In this document: positions 1-8,073 of the stretch, piece by piece | How the letters are laid out: each line of letters starts with the position of its first letter | Position numbering within the stretch: the stretch's first letter is position 1 | Assembly: GCA_029310945.1 (NCBI GenBank) | Contig: JARJFC010000038.1 | Coordinates: forward strand, 1 to 38,136 | Reading direction: 5' to 3' | DNA length: 38,136 nt | Source: Leptospira sp. 96542 | Lineage (GTDB): Bacteria; Spirochaetota; Leptospiria; Leptospirales; Leptospiraceae | Position numbers and translations under genes: made by a program | The notes under the pieces: model-generated | Databases searched by the model: none | What the model saw: the letters and a program-made list of their open reading frames with translations, nothing else | What the model was told of the DNA's origin: nothing

Positions 1-170
1 GATGTACGTTTGAATTTTACGAGGAACCAGGTCATGCCCCCGATTAAAATGACAAACGAGACAAGACTCGAAATGATCAGAAATGCATAGAGAAGGTCTA
101 CTTCTTTTGCGATTTCAGTGGCCTGGATGGGCATGAACGAGGTCGCTGGAATGAGACTGATCCAAGACAT
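1..170 (-). CDS. coxB: Cytochrome c oxidase subunit II, N-terminal part (cut by window edge)
   Basis: This is the first 56 codons of a gene that continues beyond the left edge. It starts with ATG at 170, directly after the TAG of the SCO1-like gene, and a GGAG lies 9 bases upstream. The visible protein has a short leader and one long hydrophobic helix (about residues 27-52) ending in KFKR, the arrangement of the first membrane segment of COX2. Subunit II carries the CuA centre that accepts electrons from cytochrome c, but that domain lies outside the window. The identification rests on this helix and on the SCO1, ctaA and ctaB neighbours. It is probably co-transcribed with the two upstream minus-strand genes. 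Confidence 0.75.
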   Translation of the reverse strand, partial: MSWISLIPATSFMPIQATEIAKEVDLLYAFLIISSLVSFVILIGGMTWFLVKFKRT

Positions 171-1010
171 CTATGTGACTCCTTGACGGTGGTTAGTTTT
201 TATTTTTCGCCAGTTAATGTATAAGAACGTACCGAGGAGAAGTAAGGTGACAAGCCCCCCGATTTGCATCAAACGAAACGCGTATATCGTATATTTATTT
301 TTTGTTGGATCAAATTGAAAGCAAAATAAAGCAAACTGATCCACAAAACTCCCAATCTTACCAGAGGAAGCCTCGAGAAAAGAAAACTTAAGATCCATTG
401 GTTCCAATTGGATGCCTTGGAAGATCCGACTCACTTTCCCTTCAGGAGTGATCACATAAACTCCCGAGGCATGGATGAATTGTTTTGATTCTTTGTCCCA
501 AGCATAACGAAACTCAATTTGGTTTGTGAATGCAGTGATGGATTCCTGCGAACCTGTTAGGAGGTGCAAACCATTCTCTGCATTGTCACGACCATAATCC
601 TGTAGATACGCTTGTTTTTTGGGAAAACTGACAGATTCATTTTCGGATGGATCGATGGAAATGGCAATGTATTGGTATTCCTTTCCCATTTTCCAATCCA
701 ATGCTTTGAGCCCTTTGAACACACCATTCAAATGTGTGTTACAAAGTGTTGGGCATTTGAAATACACAGGAGACAAGAGAACAGGGATTCCTTTCTTAAA
801 ATAATCAGACAGAAGAACCGTTTTGCCCGATTCATCCGTGAAAGGAATGTCCAATTGGAGAGATTTACCTGTTACGTCAGAAAACCCTATGTTTTCCAGT
901 TCTTTCGGGAGTTTGTTTTCCCGAGTCAAATTGGAATGGGGGTCGTATGCTTGTACAACACCCGCCCCAAGGAAAAACCCTACCAAAACGAAACAAAGTT
1001 TGAATTTCAC
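171..1010 (-). CDS. SCO1/SenC family copper chaperone for cytochrome c oxidase
   Basis: The 279-residue protein has a signal peptide (about 1-21), a thioredoxin-like domain and a C-terminal membrane helix (about 249-266) followed by a basic tail. The copper-binding CxxxC is CPTLC at C86/C90, and the distal histidine of the family is H180 in FIHASGVY. SCO proteins deliver copper to, or reduce, the CuA site of oxidase subunit II on the outer face of the cytoplasmic membrane. The coxB start codon follows the stop without a gap, so the two are surely one operon. The C-terminal membrane anchor is an addition, since most SCO proteins are anchored only at the N-terminus. Confidence 0.9.
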   Translation of the reverse strand: MKFKLCFVLVGFFLGAGVVQAYDPHSNLTRENKLPKELENIGFSDVTGKSLQLDIPFTDESGKTVLLSDYFKKGIPVLLSPVYFKCPTLCNTHLNGVFKGLKALDWKMGKEYQYIAISIDPSENESVSFPKKQAYLQDYGRDNAENGLHLLTGSQESITAFTNQIEFRYAWDKESKQFIHASGVYVITPEGKVSRIFQGIQLEPMDLKFSFLEASSGKIGSFVDQFALFCFQFDPTKNKYTIYAFRLMQIGGLVTLLLLGTFLYINWRKIKTNHRQGVT

Positions 1011-1028
1011 GAAAAGTTTGTAAGTTTC

Positions 1029-1178
1029 CTATTTTGATTCAGCGTTTGTGGACATCCCAGGATTTTCGGGAGTGCCTGGATGAACAAAAGAAATATAAGC
1101 GAAAAACACAATGTTGAGAACAAGAGTGATGAGAAATGTCCAGTATCCTGGTTTGTTGTAAAGGTCTTGGTTTTGCAT
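1029..1178 (-). CDS. 49-residue single-pass membrane protein in the oxidase operon
   Basis: I place the start at the ATG at 1178, preceded by AGGGG about 6 bases upstream. A longer reading from 1277 is possible but has no better ribosome site and adds an uncharacteristic basic stretch. The protein begins MQNQDLYNKPGYW, then has one hydrophobic helix (about residues 13-31) and a short Pro/Gly/Asn-rich tail. It is the first gene of the minus-strand run leading into the SCO1-like gene (18 bases downstream) and coxB. Position and size suggest a small oxidase accessory or assembly subunit, but I recognise no family. It could also be an unrelated short membrane protein. Confidence 0.6.
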   Translation of the reverse strand: MQNQDLYNKPGYWTFLITLVLNIVFFAYISFVHPGTPENPGMSTNAESK

Positions 1179-1301
1179 AATGGCCCCTGAATAGTCTATA
1201 CCGAAAATGGGATTTTTTCTCCAACAATTTTTAAAAGATGAGAGATTAAAATTATTTTCTGCAAACTTACATCGCAAAACCTGGAGGAAACAACCTAGAC
1301 C
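1179..1301. promoter_or_regulatory. Divergent promoter region of the two oxidase-assembly transcription units
   Basis: This 123-base gap separates the minus-strand small-protein/SCO/coxB run from plus-strand ctaA, so promoters for both must lie here. It is A/T-rich in the middle. A strong GGAGGA (1283-1288) sits 13 bases before the ctaA ATG, a slightly long spacing. I could not assign convincing -35/-10 pairs. Confidence 0.45.
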
Positions 1302-2180
1302 ATGACACTGAAACGCTATTATTCCATCTTAACTGGCCTCATTCTCTTCAATTTACTCTATGGGCCCTTAGTACGTGCCACAGATTCTGGCCTTGCTTGC
1401 CCCGATTGGCCCCTTTGCCACGGCAAATTTGTGCCTGAGTTCACCTTCCAAATTTTTATGGAAGTGGGACACCGTTATTATTCTGGAGTTTTGGGTATTC
1501 TCGTTGGCATCGGATTTATATTGATTCTAAAAAATAAGGAACTCAGGGTGCGGTATCTACTCCCAGCATCCCTTTCTCTTTTATTTCTCATTTCGCAAGT
1601 GATCCTCGGTGGACTCACAGTCACAAAGCTCCTCCACCCAACAACAGTTAATTTGCATCTACTCAATGCGGTTCTCCTCGTCACTTGCTGTTTGACCATC
1701 CGACTCATGCTCATCAGTCCACATAAAATTTTTCAGTGGAAAGAGACGGGGAAATACCTTTTTCCTCTTGTTCTCATTATGATTTTGTACCAATTGTTTT
1801 TGGGTGGTAAGGTGAGTTCTCATTATGCAGGTCTTGCCTGCCCCGACTTCCCTACTTGTTACGGAGAATGGTTTCCAAAAATGTTCGGAACCATTCGATA
1901 CCAAATGGAACATAGGTTATTCGGATATGTGACGGCACTTTTTGTGATGGGGGCTGCTTCTTTTGCCATCTTTCGAATCCAAAATAAAATGGCGAAACGG
2001 TTTTTCAAGTTCGCAGTGTATCTGGTTATCTTTCAGATTTTACTGGGTGCTTTGAATGTACTCTACCAAATCCCCAAACTCCTGACTGGCATCCACACTC
2101 TCAATGGGGTTTTGGTGTTTTTGTCTACTTACATTGCGGTTTTCTTTCACTTCCAATCCGATGGGGAGAACCAGTCGTAA
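1302..2180 (+). CDS. ctaA: Heme A synthase (CtaA/COX15)
   Basis: This integral membrane enzyme converts heme O to heme A by oxidising the C8 methyl group, the last step in making the oxidase cofactor. The 292 residues form eight predicted membrane helices in two pseudo-symmetric halves. Both halves carry the family signature: LACPDWPLCHG near 31 and LACPDFPTCYG near 178. The four heme-ligand histidines are seen at H57 (EVGHRYYSG), H119 (NLHLLNA), H204 (QMEHRLFGY) and H265 (GIHTLNG). The next gene, ctaB, starts at the base after this stop codon, which implies coupled translation of the two heme-modifying enzymes. Confidence 0.95.
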   Translation: MTLKRYYSILTGLILFNLLYGPLVRATDSGLACPDWPLCHGKFVPEFTFQIFMEVGHRYYSGVLGILVGIGFILILKNKELRVRYLLPASLSLLFLISQVILGGLTVTKLLHPTTVNLHLLNAVLLVTCCLTIRLMLISPHKIFQWKETGKYLFPLVLIMILYQLFLGGKVSSHYAGLACPDFPTCYGEWFPKMFGTIRYQMEHRLFGYVTALFVMGAASFAIFRIQNKMAKRFFKFAVYLVIFQILLGALNVLYQIPKLLTGIHTLNGVLVFLSTYIAVFFHFQSDGENQS

Positions 2181-3035
2181 ATGTTCCGCATTTGGAACCA
2201 ACTCACAAAACCTAGAGTGACAGTCCTTGTCCTTGTGACTGTCTTGCCAGGTATGTATTTGGGAACCGACGGTTACCCGAGTATTCTATCCATCCTCATC
2301 ACCTTGTTTGGAACTTACCTTATGAGTTCCGCATCTTTTATCCTCAACCAATACATCGAAAGAGAAAAAGATGCGGTGATGTATAGAACGAAACAACGTC
2401 CGATCCCCGCAGGAGTCATTGCGCCAAACGCTGCTTTGGTGCTCGGGATAATCATAGCGATTCTTGCCTTTTTAATCCTTTGGAATTTTCTAAATTTACT
2501 AACAGCACTTTGTGCCCTTTCTGCACTGTTATTGTATGTGTTTTTGTATACAATTTGGCTTAAACCAAGAACTGAACAAAACATTGTCATTGGAGGATTG
2601 TCTGGTTGTATTGGACCACTCATTGGTTATGCGGCCATGGCAAATGTTTTGCCCGTCCAAGCTTGGGTTTTATTTTTGATGATTTTTTTATGGACCCCTG
2701 CGCATTTTTGGGCTCTTGCCATTTTTCTCAAGGAAGACTACGAGTTTGCAGGAATTCCAATGATGCCCGTGGTTTCTGGAGTGGAAAAAACTCTTAAACA
2801 GATCGTTTTTTATTCCATCGCTTATTCGATTTCGGTTTTGTCATTTTATTACATCGATGAGAGAATGGATTTTTTGTTTTTAATCTCTGCAATCATTTTG
2901 ACAATTTTGATTTTATTCTTTGCCGTACGTCTCTTTCTTTCTAAAGATCCCATCATGGCAAAATCATTCTTTTTCTTTAGCATTTTGCATCTTTTCCTAG
3001 TCAGTTTTGTGATTGTGCTCGATTCAAAAATCTAG
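2181..3035 (+). CDS. ctaB: Protoheme IX farnesyltransferase (heme O synthase, CtaB/COX10)
   Basis: It transfers a farnesyl group from farnesyl diphosphate to the vinyl group of protoheme IX, giving heme O for CtaA. The 284-residue UbiA-superfamily protein has about nine membrane helices. The first Asp-rich prenyl-diphosphate motif is N56xxxxxxxD64 followed by MYRTKQRP (67-74), a diagnostic sequence of CtaB. The second loop motif is KEDYEFAGIPMMP near 195. The start ATG abuts the ctaA stop. Length and motifs are normal, with no sign of damage. Confidence 0.95.
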   Translation: MFRIWNQLTKPRVTVLVLVTVLPGMYLGTDGYPSILSILITLFGTYLMSSASFILNQYIEREKDAVMYRTKQRPIPAGVIAPNAALVLGIIIAILAFLILWNFLNLLTALCALSALLLYVFLYTIWLKPRTEQNIVIGGLSGCIGPLIGYAAMANVLPVQAWVLFLMIFLWTPAHFWALAIFLKEDYEFAGIPMMPVVSGVEKTLKQIVFYSIAYSISVLSFYYIDERMDFLFLISAIILTILILFFAVRLFLSKDPIMAKSFFFFSILHLFLVSFVIVLDSKI

Positions 3036-3079
3036 TTTTTTGATTGATTCTCTTCCATCTTCGGGAAAACTTTTTTCCC

Positions 3080-3745
3080 ATGAGCATCTTATCTCGTCAT
3101 TTTTCCTCTTCTGATTTGGAAGAAATCAAACAAGCAGTTGGCACGGCGGAAACAAAAACTTCCGCTGAAATTGTTCCCTTTTTTGCAGAATCTTCGCACC
3201 ATTATAGAGAATGGGCTTGGATGGGTTCCTTTTTAGGAGGTGGTGTATTTGGGATGGCATTTTATCTCACCCAAACCCTTACAAATTATTTTTGGGGTTC
3301 AGAAGGGTTGTATGCCATCCTTTCCGTTTGGTCAGGAGCTATCCTCGGTCTTTTGTTAACGTATTTTTCACCTTCCCTTCGTTTGGCGATGGTTCCCAAG
3401 GCCACAAAACGATACTTTGTTGATCTAAAATCCAAAGAAGCTTTTTTAGACGAAGAAGTTTTCAGAACCAAAAGTAGAACAGGTATTTTAATTTACATAT
3501 CTTTTCGCGAACACTATGTACGAGTGCTCCCCGACAAAACGATCGCAAAAGTTGTACCACAGTCTGAATGGATAGAAGCAGTCAGGCTCATAGTGGAAGG
3601 TATGAAATCACAAAAGAAAAAAGAAGGAATTGTTTCGAGCATCCTATTTTGCGGTGACTTACTCAAACGTTATAATATCAATTTAGAAAAAGATGACAAA
3701 AACGAAATTTCCAACGAAATCAGAGACGGTGGGATCGTACTATAA
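3080..3745 (+). CDS. TPM-domain membrane protein (COG3762-like)
   Basis: The reading frame opens at a TTG at 3044, but the ATG at 3080 gives the natural N-terminus, MSILSRHFSS, of a 221-residue protein. A TPM-type fold is split: the N-terminal part (residues 10-40, with KTSAEIVPFF) is followed by two membrane helices (about 48-68 and 78-98). The second half holds the family-typical region (about 130-195) with RTGILIYISFREHYVRVLPD. Proteins of this kind usually accompany a secreted TPM protein and LemA, and here the secreted partner follows directly. Function is unknown in bacteria; membrane maintenance or proteolysis roles have been proposed for relatives. Confidence 0.7.
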   Translation: MSILSRHFSSSDLEEIKQAVGTAETKTSAEIVPFFAESSHHYREWAWMGSFLGGGVFGMAFYLTQTLTNYFWGSEGLYAILSVWSGAILGLLLTYFSPSLRLAMVPKATKRYFVDLKSKEAFLDEEVFRTKSRTGILIYISFREHYVRVLPDKTIAKVVPQSEWIEAVRLIVEGMKSQKKKEGIVSSILFCGDLLKRYNINLEKDDKNEISNEIRDGGIVL

Positions 3746-3752
3746 TTTGTCT

Positions 3753-4622
3753 ATGAAACATCTAATCATTAGTTTATCTTTCTTTCTCTTCGTTTTTCCT
3801 ACATTCGCTTTTCCTGTTCCAGAGCTAAACCGGCAAGTAACAGACCTTGCCCAGGTTTTATCACAAGGAACAATCGAAAAATTAGAATCCACAATCAAAG
3901 CCCATGAAGAGGCTACGTCAAACCAAATTGCCGTTCTCATCGTCCCTAGTTTGGAGGGGGAGCCAATTGAAGATGTATCCATCCAAGTAACCGACAAATG
4001 GAAATTAGGCCAAGCCTCAAAAGACAACGGAGTTTTGGTTCTCATTTCAATTAACGACCGCAAGATGAGGATCGAAGTTGGTAGTGGGCTTGAAGGAGCT
4101 CTGACAGATCTCGTATCTTCCCGTATTGTCAAACAAGAGATGCGCCCTCGTTTCAAACAAAATGATTATGATGGAGGTGTGACTGCCGCAGTCAATGCCA
4201 TCATTGGTACAATTAACGGTGAGTATTCACCATCAGATTCCGACGTAGAAACCAATTTAAAAAACAACGACCCAGAGGAAATTGTAGGCGGTAGTATTGC
4301 GGGTCTCGTTTTTCTATTTATCTCGATGTCTGTTTCTGGATTCGTTGGTCTTGTGCTAACAGGAGTTGGGGCGTTTGTATTACTCCCTGCCCTCATTTGG
4401 GTGTTCGGCGAAACATTTGGAACCATACTTGCCTTTATTTTATTTTTCATCGTTCTATTTCTTAAACGTAAGATTGGTAACTCTGGTGGTTGGGGAGATG
4501 GGGGAGGTTATTTCGGAGGTGGTTCTTCTTGGTCTAGCGGCGGGAGTGATTGGTCGAGTGGAGATAGTTGGTCTGGTGGCGGGGGTGATTTTTCTGGCGG
4601 CGGATCCTCAGGCGATTGGTAA
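3753..4622 (+). CDS. Exported TPM-domain protein with Gly/Ser-rich tail (YgcG/COG1512 family)
   Basis: The start chosen is ATG 3753, which begins with a clean signal peptide (MKHLIISLSFFLFVFPTFAF); the frame extends upstream without one. The mature part contains the TPM domain (about 25-155), including the typical DNGVLVLISINDRKMRIEVG stretch. It then has hydrophobic segments (about 185-245) and a low-complexity tail rich in Gly, Ser, Trp and Asp (about 250-290). This is the standard layout of COG1512 proteins: the TPM domain lies in the periplasm and is tethered to the membrane. It begins 7 bases after the stop of the COG3762-like gene, so they form a pair. No LemA gene is in the window. Confidence 0.8.
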   Translation: MKHLIISLSFFLFVFPTFAFPVPELNRQVTDLAQVLSQGTIEKLESTIKAHEEATSNQIAVLIVPSLEGEPIEDVSIQVTDKWKLGQASKDNGVLVLISINDRKMRIEVGSGLEGALTDLVSSRIVKQEMRPRFKQNDYDGGVTAAVNAIIGTINGEYSPSDSDVETNLKNNDPEEIVGGSIAGLVFLFISMSVSGFVGLVLTGVGAFVLLPALIWVFGETFGTILAFILFFIVLFLKRKIGNSGGWGDGGGYFGGGSSWSSGGSDWSSGDSWSGGGGDFSGGGSSGDW

Positions 4623-4640
4623 AAAAATCCAACGTCGAAT

Positions 4641-6725
4641 TTAGCCACAAACCTCTAAAACAAGGATTGTGGCGTCGTCTTTCCAGTGGTTTTTTTCCAT
4701 ACGACTAAACAGTTCCGTTTTCAAATAGGGAATGATTTCCTCAAATTCCAAAGTTTTTGTTTTTTCGAAGTATGAAAAAAGTTCATCCAAAGCAGCAGAA
4801 CCATCTGTCTCGTTCAACTCTTCAAAGATTCCATCGGTGAATAAAAATATCCTATCACCTGGCTCCAGTTTGCTTTCGTAGATTCCAAAACGATAATGTT
4901 CTAAAATTCCGATGATGGGTCCAGTATTTTCTAAATAAACAGTTTCACCATTTTTTTTGTGGATTACTTGCGTTTGCACCCCTGCTCCCGAATAACGGAG
5001 GCTATACTGATTAAAGTCGAAATCAACAACGACGGCAGGAAAATAAATTTGTAAATCGGCATTTTTATCGTAAAAATGTTGGTTCATATAAAAGAGTAAA
5101 TCGTTTGGCCGCATAGCAACTTCGGATACCCTTTCAAATTCGGAGTGAATCATCATCGTATAAAGTGCTGCTTGTAAACCATGCCCAGTTGCATCGGCCA
5201 AAAAAATACGATAATAAAAATCCTGAATCCGTTTGATAAAATAGATGTCTCCCCCTACTTCAGCGTACGGTTTATAAAGTACATCCAATTTAAGATAAGG
5301 GGATAGATCGGGAGATTTGATCAAATTACCTATGATGGTTTTTGCGAGTTTCAAATCTTTTCCGATCTGGTTTAGTTTACTTTGTAACTCTGTTGTTTTC
5401 TCTGAGACTCTCACTTCTAATTTTTCATTTAAATTGGTGAGTTGACTCTGGATTGATTGTAGATCTTTATTATTTTTAGACAATTCCTTCGCAAAATTTT
5501 CTGCATCAACAAAACCTTTCGAAAAACTGCGAGCAATGAATACAGCCTGGAAAAAAAACATGGTAAAAATTCCATACTGGACGAGTAAACTTCCGTGATA
5601 GACCAAATTATTCACCAACATATCATTGGCGACACTAAAGAAAAATAGAACAAAACTGAATAAAAAAATCCTAGACCCAGGCAAAGAATCTTTATTAGCA
5701 CGAATTAAAACATAAACGGCATAAAGCAAAGCACAGATAGTAAATATTTGATAGGGGATCATCAAATATGTATAAAACGATGAACGCGTAATAAAAACTA
5801 AAAACGAAAATGCAATCGAAGTATAAAACAAAATGTCAAATACTGACTTTGAAAAATATTTCCTGAACAACAAAAACATATATTTCCCAAATATGGGAGG
5901 AATGAGAAAAAAACTCAAATAACTGAGTTTTAGATGTAATTCCCATGGTAAGTTTGGTACCAAATGTACCATATATTTATTTCCCGTGATGAACACTCTG
6001 AGCGCAACGAGTAAACATGTAATGGCAAACCAATAAGTATAAGAATCTTTCTTGCGATGAAAGTATAAAAAAAGATGGTATATACCCATAAAAAATATCG
6101 AACCGCATAACAACATATCTCGTAAAATTTGATTCTCAAAATTATGGTGGATAACTGAAGTCCGTCCAAGCTGGATGATTTGCCCAGGCCCTCCCTTTCT
6201 GTGGTGGAAATTCGAAATTTGTAATAAGATGTTTGTTTCGTCCGACTTTGGAATAAAATCAACAATTTGAGGTTTGTATTGGGGTTTGCCCACACGGTAG
6301 TCTGTGGCTACCACACCATTTTGACTTACCTTCTTCCCATCAATAAACAATGTATAGGCCGTTTCCATTTCAGGTATAAAAAGTGATAAGGGTTCATCTT
6401 TTAAACCGTGAACAACAGTTAAATGGAAAGTTGCATAACCATCCCCAGCAAGAAAACCCCATAGCGAAAATGGTTTTGTCCAAACTCCAGGGACAACAAA
6501 ATATTTTTGATCGCGGCTCTCTTTTACCGTTGGGAAATCATTCGGAAAAATGATATGATCGGGAAAGTACAACCACTCTCCCGAAAGTGGTAAAACAAAT
6601 TCTTCTGATTCAAATTGTGACTGTACATTGGCCTCTCCCTTTTGGATGATTGGGCTGCCAGTATTCGTAGCAGGGGCACAACCCAAAAGGAGGCAGAGGA
6701 CAAGGCCAAATCGGAATCGATTCAT
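4641..6725 (-). CDS. 7TM receptor with SpoIIE-type PP2C phosphatase output
   Basis: I set the start at ATG 6725, giving 694 residues. The longer frame to 6854 runs into the citrate-synthase-family gene, and this start begins a lipoprotein-like signal (LLLGC, Cys16). Domains in order are an extracytoplasmic 7TMR-DISMED2-like beta domain (about 35-195), a block of seven membrane helices (about 200-410), a coiled coil (about 415-475) and a SpoIIE/PP2C Ser/Thr phosphatase (about 490-690). The metal-binding motifs VGGDIY, DATGHG, FTDGI and DDATILV are all visible. Such proteins sense an external cue and dephosphorylate STAS-domain anti-anti-sigma factors. A STAS gene lies two genes upstream on the same strand and is a plausible substrate. 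The Shine-Dalgarno is weak. Confidence 0.9.
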   Translation of the reverse strand: MNRFRFGLVLCLLLGCAPATNTGSPIIQKGEANVQSQFESEEFVLPLSGEWLYFPDHIIFPNDFPTVKESRDQKYFVVPGVWTKPFSLWGFLAGDGYATFHLTVVHGLKDEPLSLFIPEMETAYTLFIDGKKVSQNGVVATDYRVGKPQYKPQIVDFIPKSDETNILLQISNFHHRKGGPGQIIQLGRTSVIHHNFENQILRDMLLCGSIFFMGIYHLFLYFHRKKDSYTYWFAITCLLVALRVFITGNKYMVHLVPNLPWELHLKLSYLSFFLIPPIFGKYMFLLFRKYFSKSVFDILFYTSIAFSFLVFITRSSFYTYLMIPYQIFTICALLYAVYVLIRANKDSLPGSRIFLFSFVLFFFSVANDMLVNNLVYHGSLLVQYGIFTMFFFQAVFIARSFSKGFVDAENFAKELSKNNKDLQSIQSQLTNLNEKLEVRVSEKTTELQSKLNQIGKDLKLAKTIIGNLIKSPDLSPYLKLDVLYKPYAEVGGDIYFIKRIQDFYYRIFLADATGHGLQAALYTMMIHSEFERVSEVAMRPNDLLFYMNQHFYDKNADLQIYFPAVVVDFDFNQYSLRYSGAGVQTQVIHKKNGETVYLENTGPIIGILEHYRFGIYESKLEPGDRIFLFTDGIFEELNETDGSAALDELFSYFEKTKTLEFEEIIPYLKTELFSRMEKNHWKDDATILVLEVCG

Positions 6726-6736
6726 TTTTGTATGAT

Positions 6737-8017
6737 CTACAAACGGTTTTGGATGGGGATGTACTTTCTTTGGTTTTCGCCCACATAAATTTGTTTTGGG
6801 CGAAATTTGGAAAAATCGCCTTTCATTCGCTGTTCTCTCCAGTGTGCGAGCCAACCTGGTAACCTTCCAATTACCTGCATAACTGAGAACATATCCTTAG
6901 GAATGCCCAAAGTATGGAACACCAAACCAGAGTAATACTCTAAGTTGGGATATAAAAGTTTTTCCATAAAAAAACTGTCATTCCAAACAAGTTCATCAAT
7001 CTGTAATGCGACATCTTCCACAACATCTAGTTTACGATTTTTATAAAAATCTTTGACGATGTCACGAGCTATCTTTGCTCTTGGACTCACAACATCGTAT
7101 GCTTTTTGTCCAAAACCGTTGGAACGCATTTCCACTTCACCACGTTTGAACCTTTCAAAATAATCTTTGACTGCAGTTTTCGTGCGAATGATGTCTTCGA
7201 TGAGAGTAATGGCAGCAGTTGGCCTCCCACCTTCACGTGCACCCCACTGTGCCATGATACCAGCAGAAATGGATGCAAATAAATTTGCTTGTGTAGAACC
7301 TACCACTTGTACGGCGGTATTGGATACATTTTGTTCGTGATCCGCATGCAAAATCCACATTTGATTGAGGATACGATCAAATTCTTCCGCAACAACATAA
7401 TTCTCTGCAGGAACAGTGTGCATCATAAAAAGAAAATTTGTACAATACGGATTTTTATCCATCGGATAAACAAAGGGATGCCCAACTGCATGTTTGTATG
7501 TAAAGGCTGCGATGGTGCGGATTTTTGCGAGTAATCGTGCAATGAGATCCACACCCATATCCAATTTTTCTTCGTATTCTTCTAAATAATAACTAGAGAG
7601 AGACGTTACCATCACAGACAAAACAGCTAGCGGATTGGCCACACCAGGAAACCCATCAAATAAATTTAACATATCTTCGTGGATCATGGAATGTTTAGAA
7701 AGACGTTTAGAAAAATCAGTTAACTCTTGCTTGTTGGGAAGGTTTCCGTAAATGAGCAAATAAGACGTTTCTACGAATGTAGATTGGTATGCGAGTTCTT
7801 TTAAATCATACCCTCTGTAAGTGAGTTCTCCTTTATCAGGGTCACGACGAGAAACACGAGACAAACCAAGCGCCGTGTTAAAAAGTCCAGGGTCTACTGT
7901 AACGAGTCCTGTTTTGCGATAAAAATCGGTAAGATCGATTCCTTCTTTTCCATCGGTACCTTGGATGACCGGCAATTTGTATGATTTTCCTTTGATGTGG
8001 ATTTCCACTTCACTCAT
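6737..8017 (-). CDS. Citrate synthase family protein (GltA-like) with replaced catalytic residues
   Basis: The 426-residue protein aligns end to end with hexameric bacterial citrate synthases, with the same length, PFVYP and HADHEQN motifs and a C-terminal RPKQIY. Compared with E. coli GltA as I recall it, H264 is kept (H227) and so are the arginines matching R387 (R385) and R407 (R406). The usual HGGANE loop reads REGGRPTA, however, so H305 becomes E262. GFGHRVY reads GFGQKAY, so R314 becomes K305. NVDFYSG reads NLEYYSG, so D362 becomes E360. A local frameshift does not restore the motif. It may be a divergent but working citrate synthase, an enzyme for another acyl-CoA/keto-acid pair, or a non-catalytic paralogue. 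A hairpin and a strong GGGAGAGAGG lie in its leader. The phosphatase gene starts 11 bases after it. Confidence 0.85.
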   Translation of the reverse strand: MSEVEIHIKGKSYKLPVIQGTDGKEGIDLTDFYRKTGLVTVDPGLFNTALGLSRVSRRDPDKGELTYRGYDLKELAYQSTFVETSYLLIYGNLPNKQELTDFSKRLSKHSMIHEDMLNLFDGFPGVANPLAVLSVMVTSLSSYYLEEYEEKLDMGVDLIARLLAKIRTIAAFTYKHAVGHPFVYPMDKNPYCTNFLFMMHTVPAENYVVAEEFDRILNQMWILHADHEQNVSNTAVQVVGSTQANLFASISAGIMAQWGAREGGRPTAAITLIEDIIRTKTAVKDYFERFKRGEVEMRSNGFGQKAYDVVSPRAKIARDIVKDFYKNRKLDVVEDVALQIDELVWNDSFFMEKLLYPNLEYYSGLVFHTLGIPKDMFSVMQVIGRLPGWLAHWREQRMKGDFSKFRPKQIYVGENQRKYIPIQNRL

Positions 8018-8034
8018 GAAAAGACCTCTCTCCC

Positions 8035-8061
8035 TCCTATCTTGGCGAAGGGAAGATAGGA
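8035..8061 (-). promoter_or_regulatory. Perfect 9-bp hairpin in the leader of the citrate-synthase-family gene
   Basis: TCCTATCTT (8035-8043) and AAGATAGGA (8053-8061) are perfect reverse complements around a 9-base loop. On the minus strand the hairpin is followed at once by the GGGAGAGAGG ribosome site of the gene starting at 8017. There is no T-run after it on that strand, so it does not look like an intrinsic terminator. A role in translation control or mRNA stability is inference. Confidence 0.4.
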
Positions 8062-8073
8062 ATCTAGAATAAT

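Noticed and set aside
7087..7278. Frameshift as the explanation for the missing HGGANE motif in the citrate-synthase-like gene
   Set aside because: The alternative frame gives HVKVGGQLLPLL, which does not restore the motif, and the normal frame resumes the family sequence on both sides with no indel.
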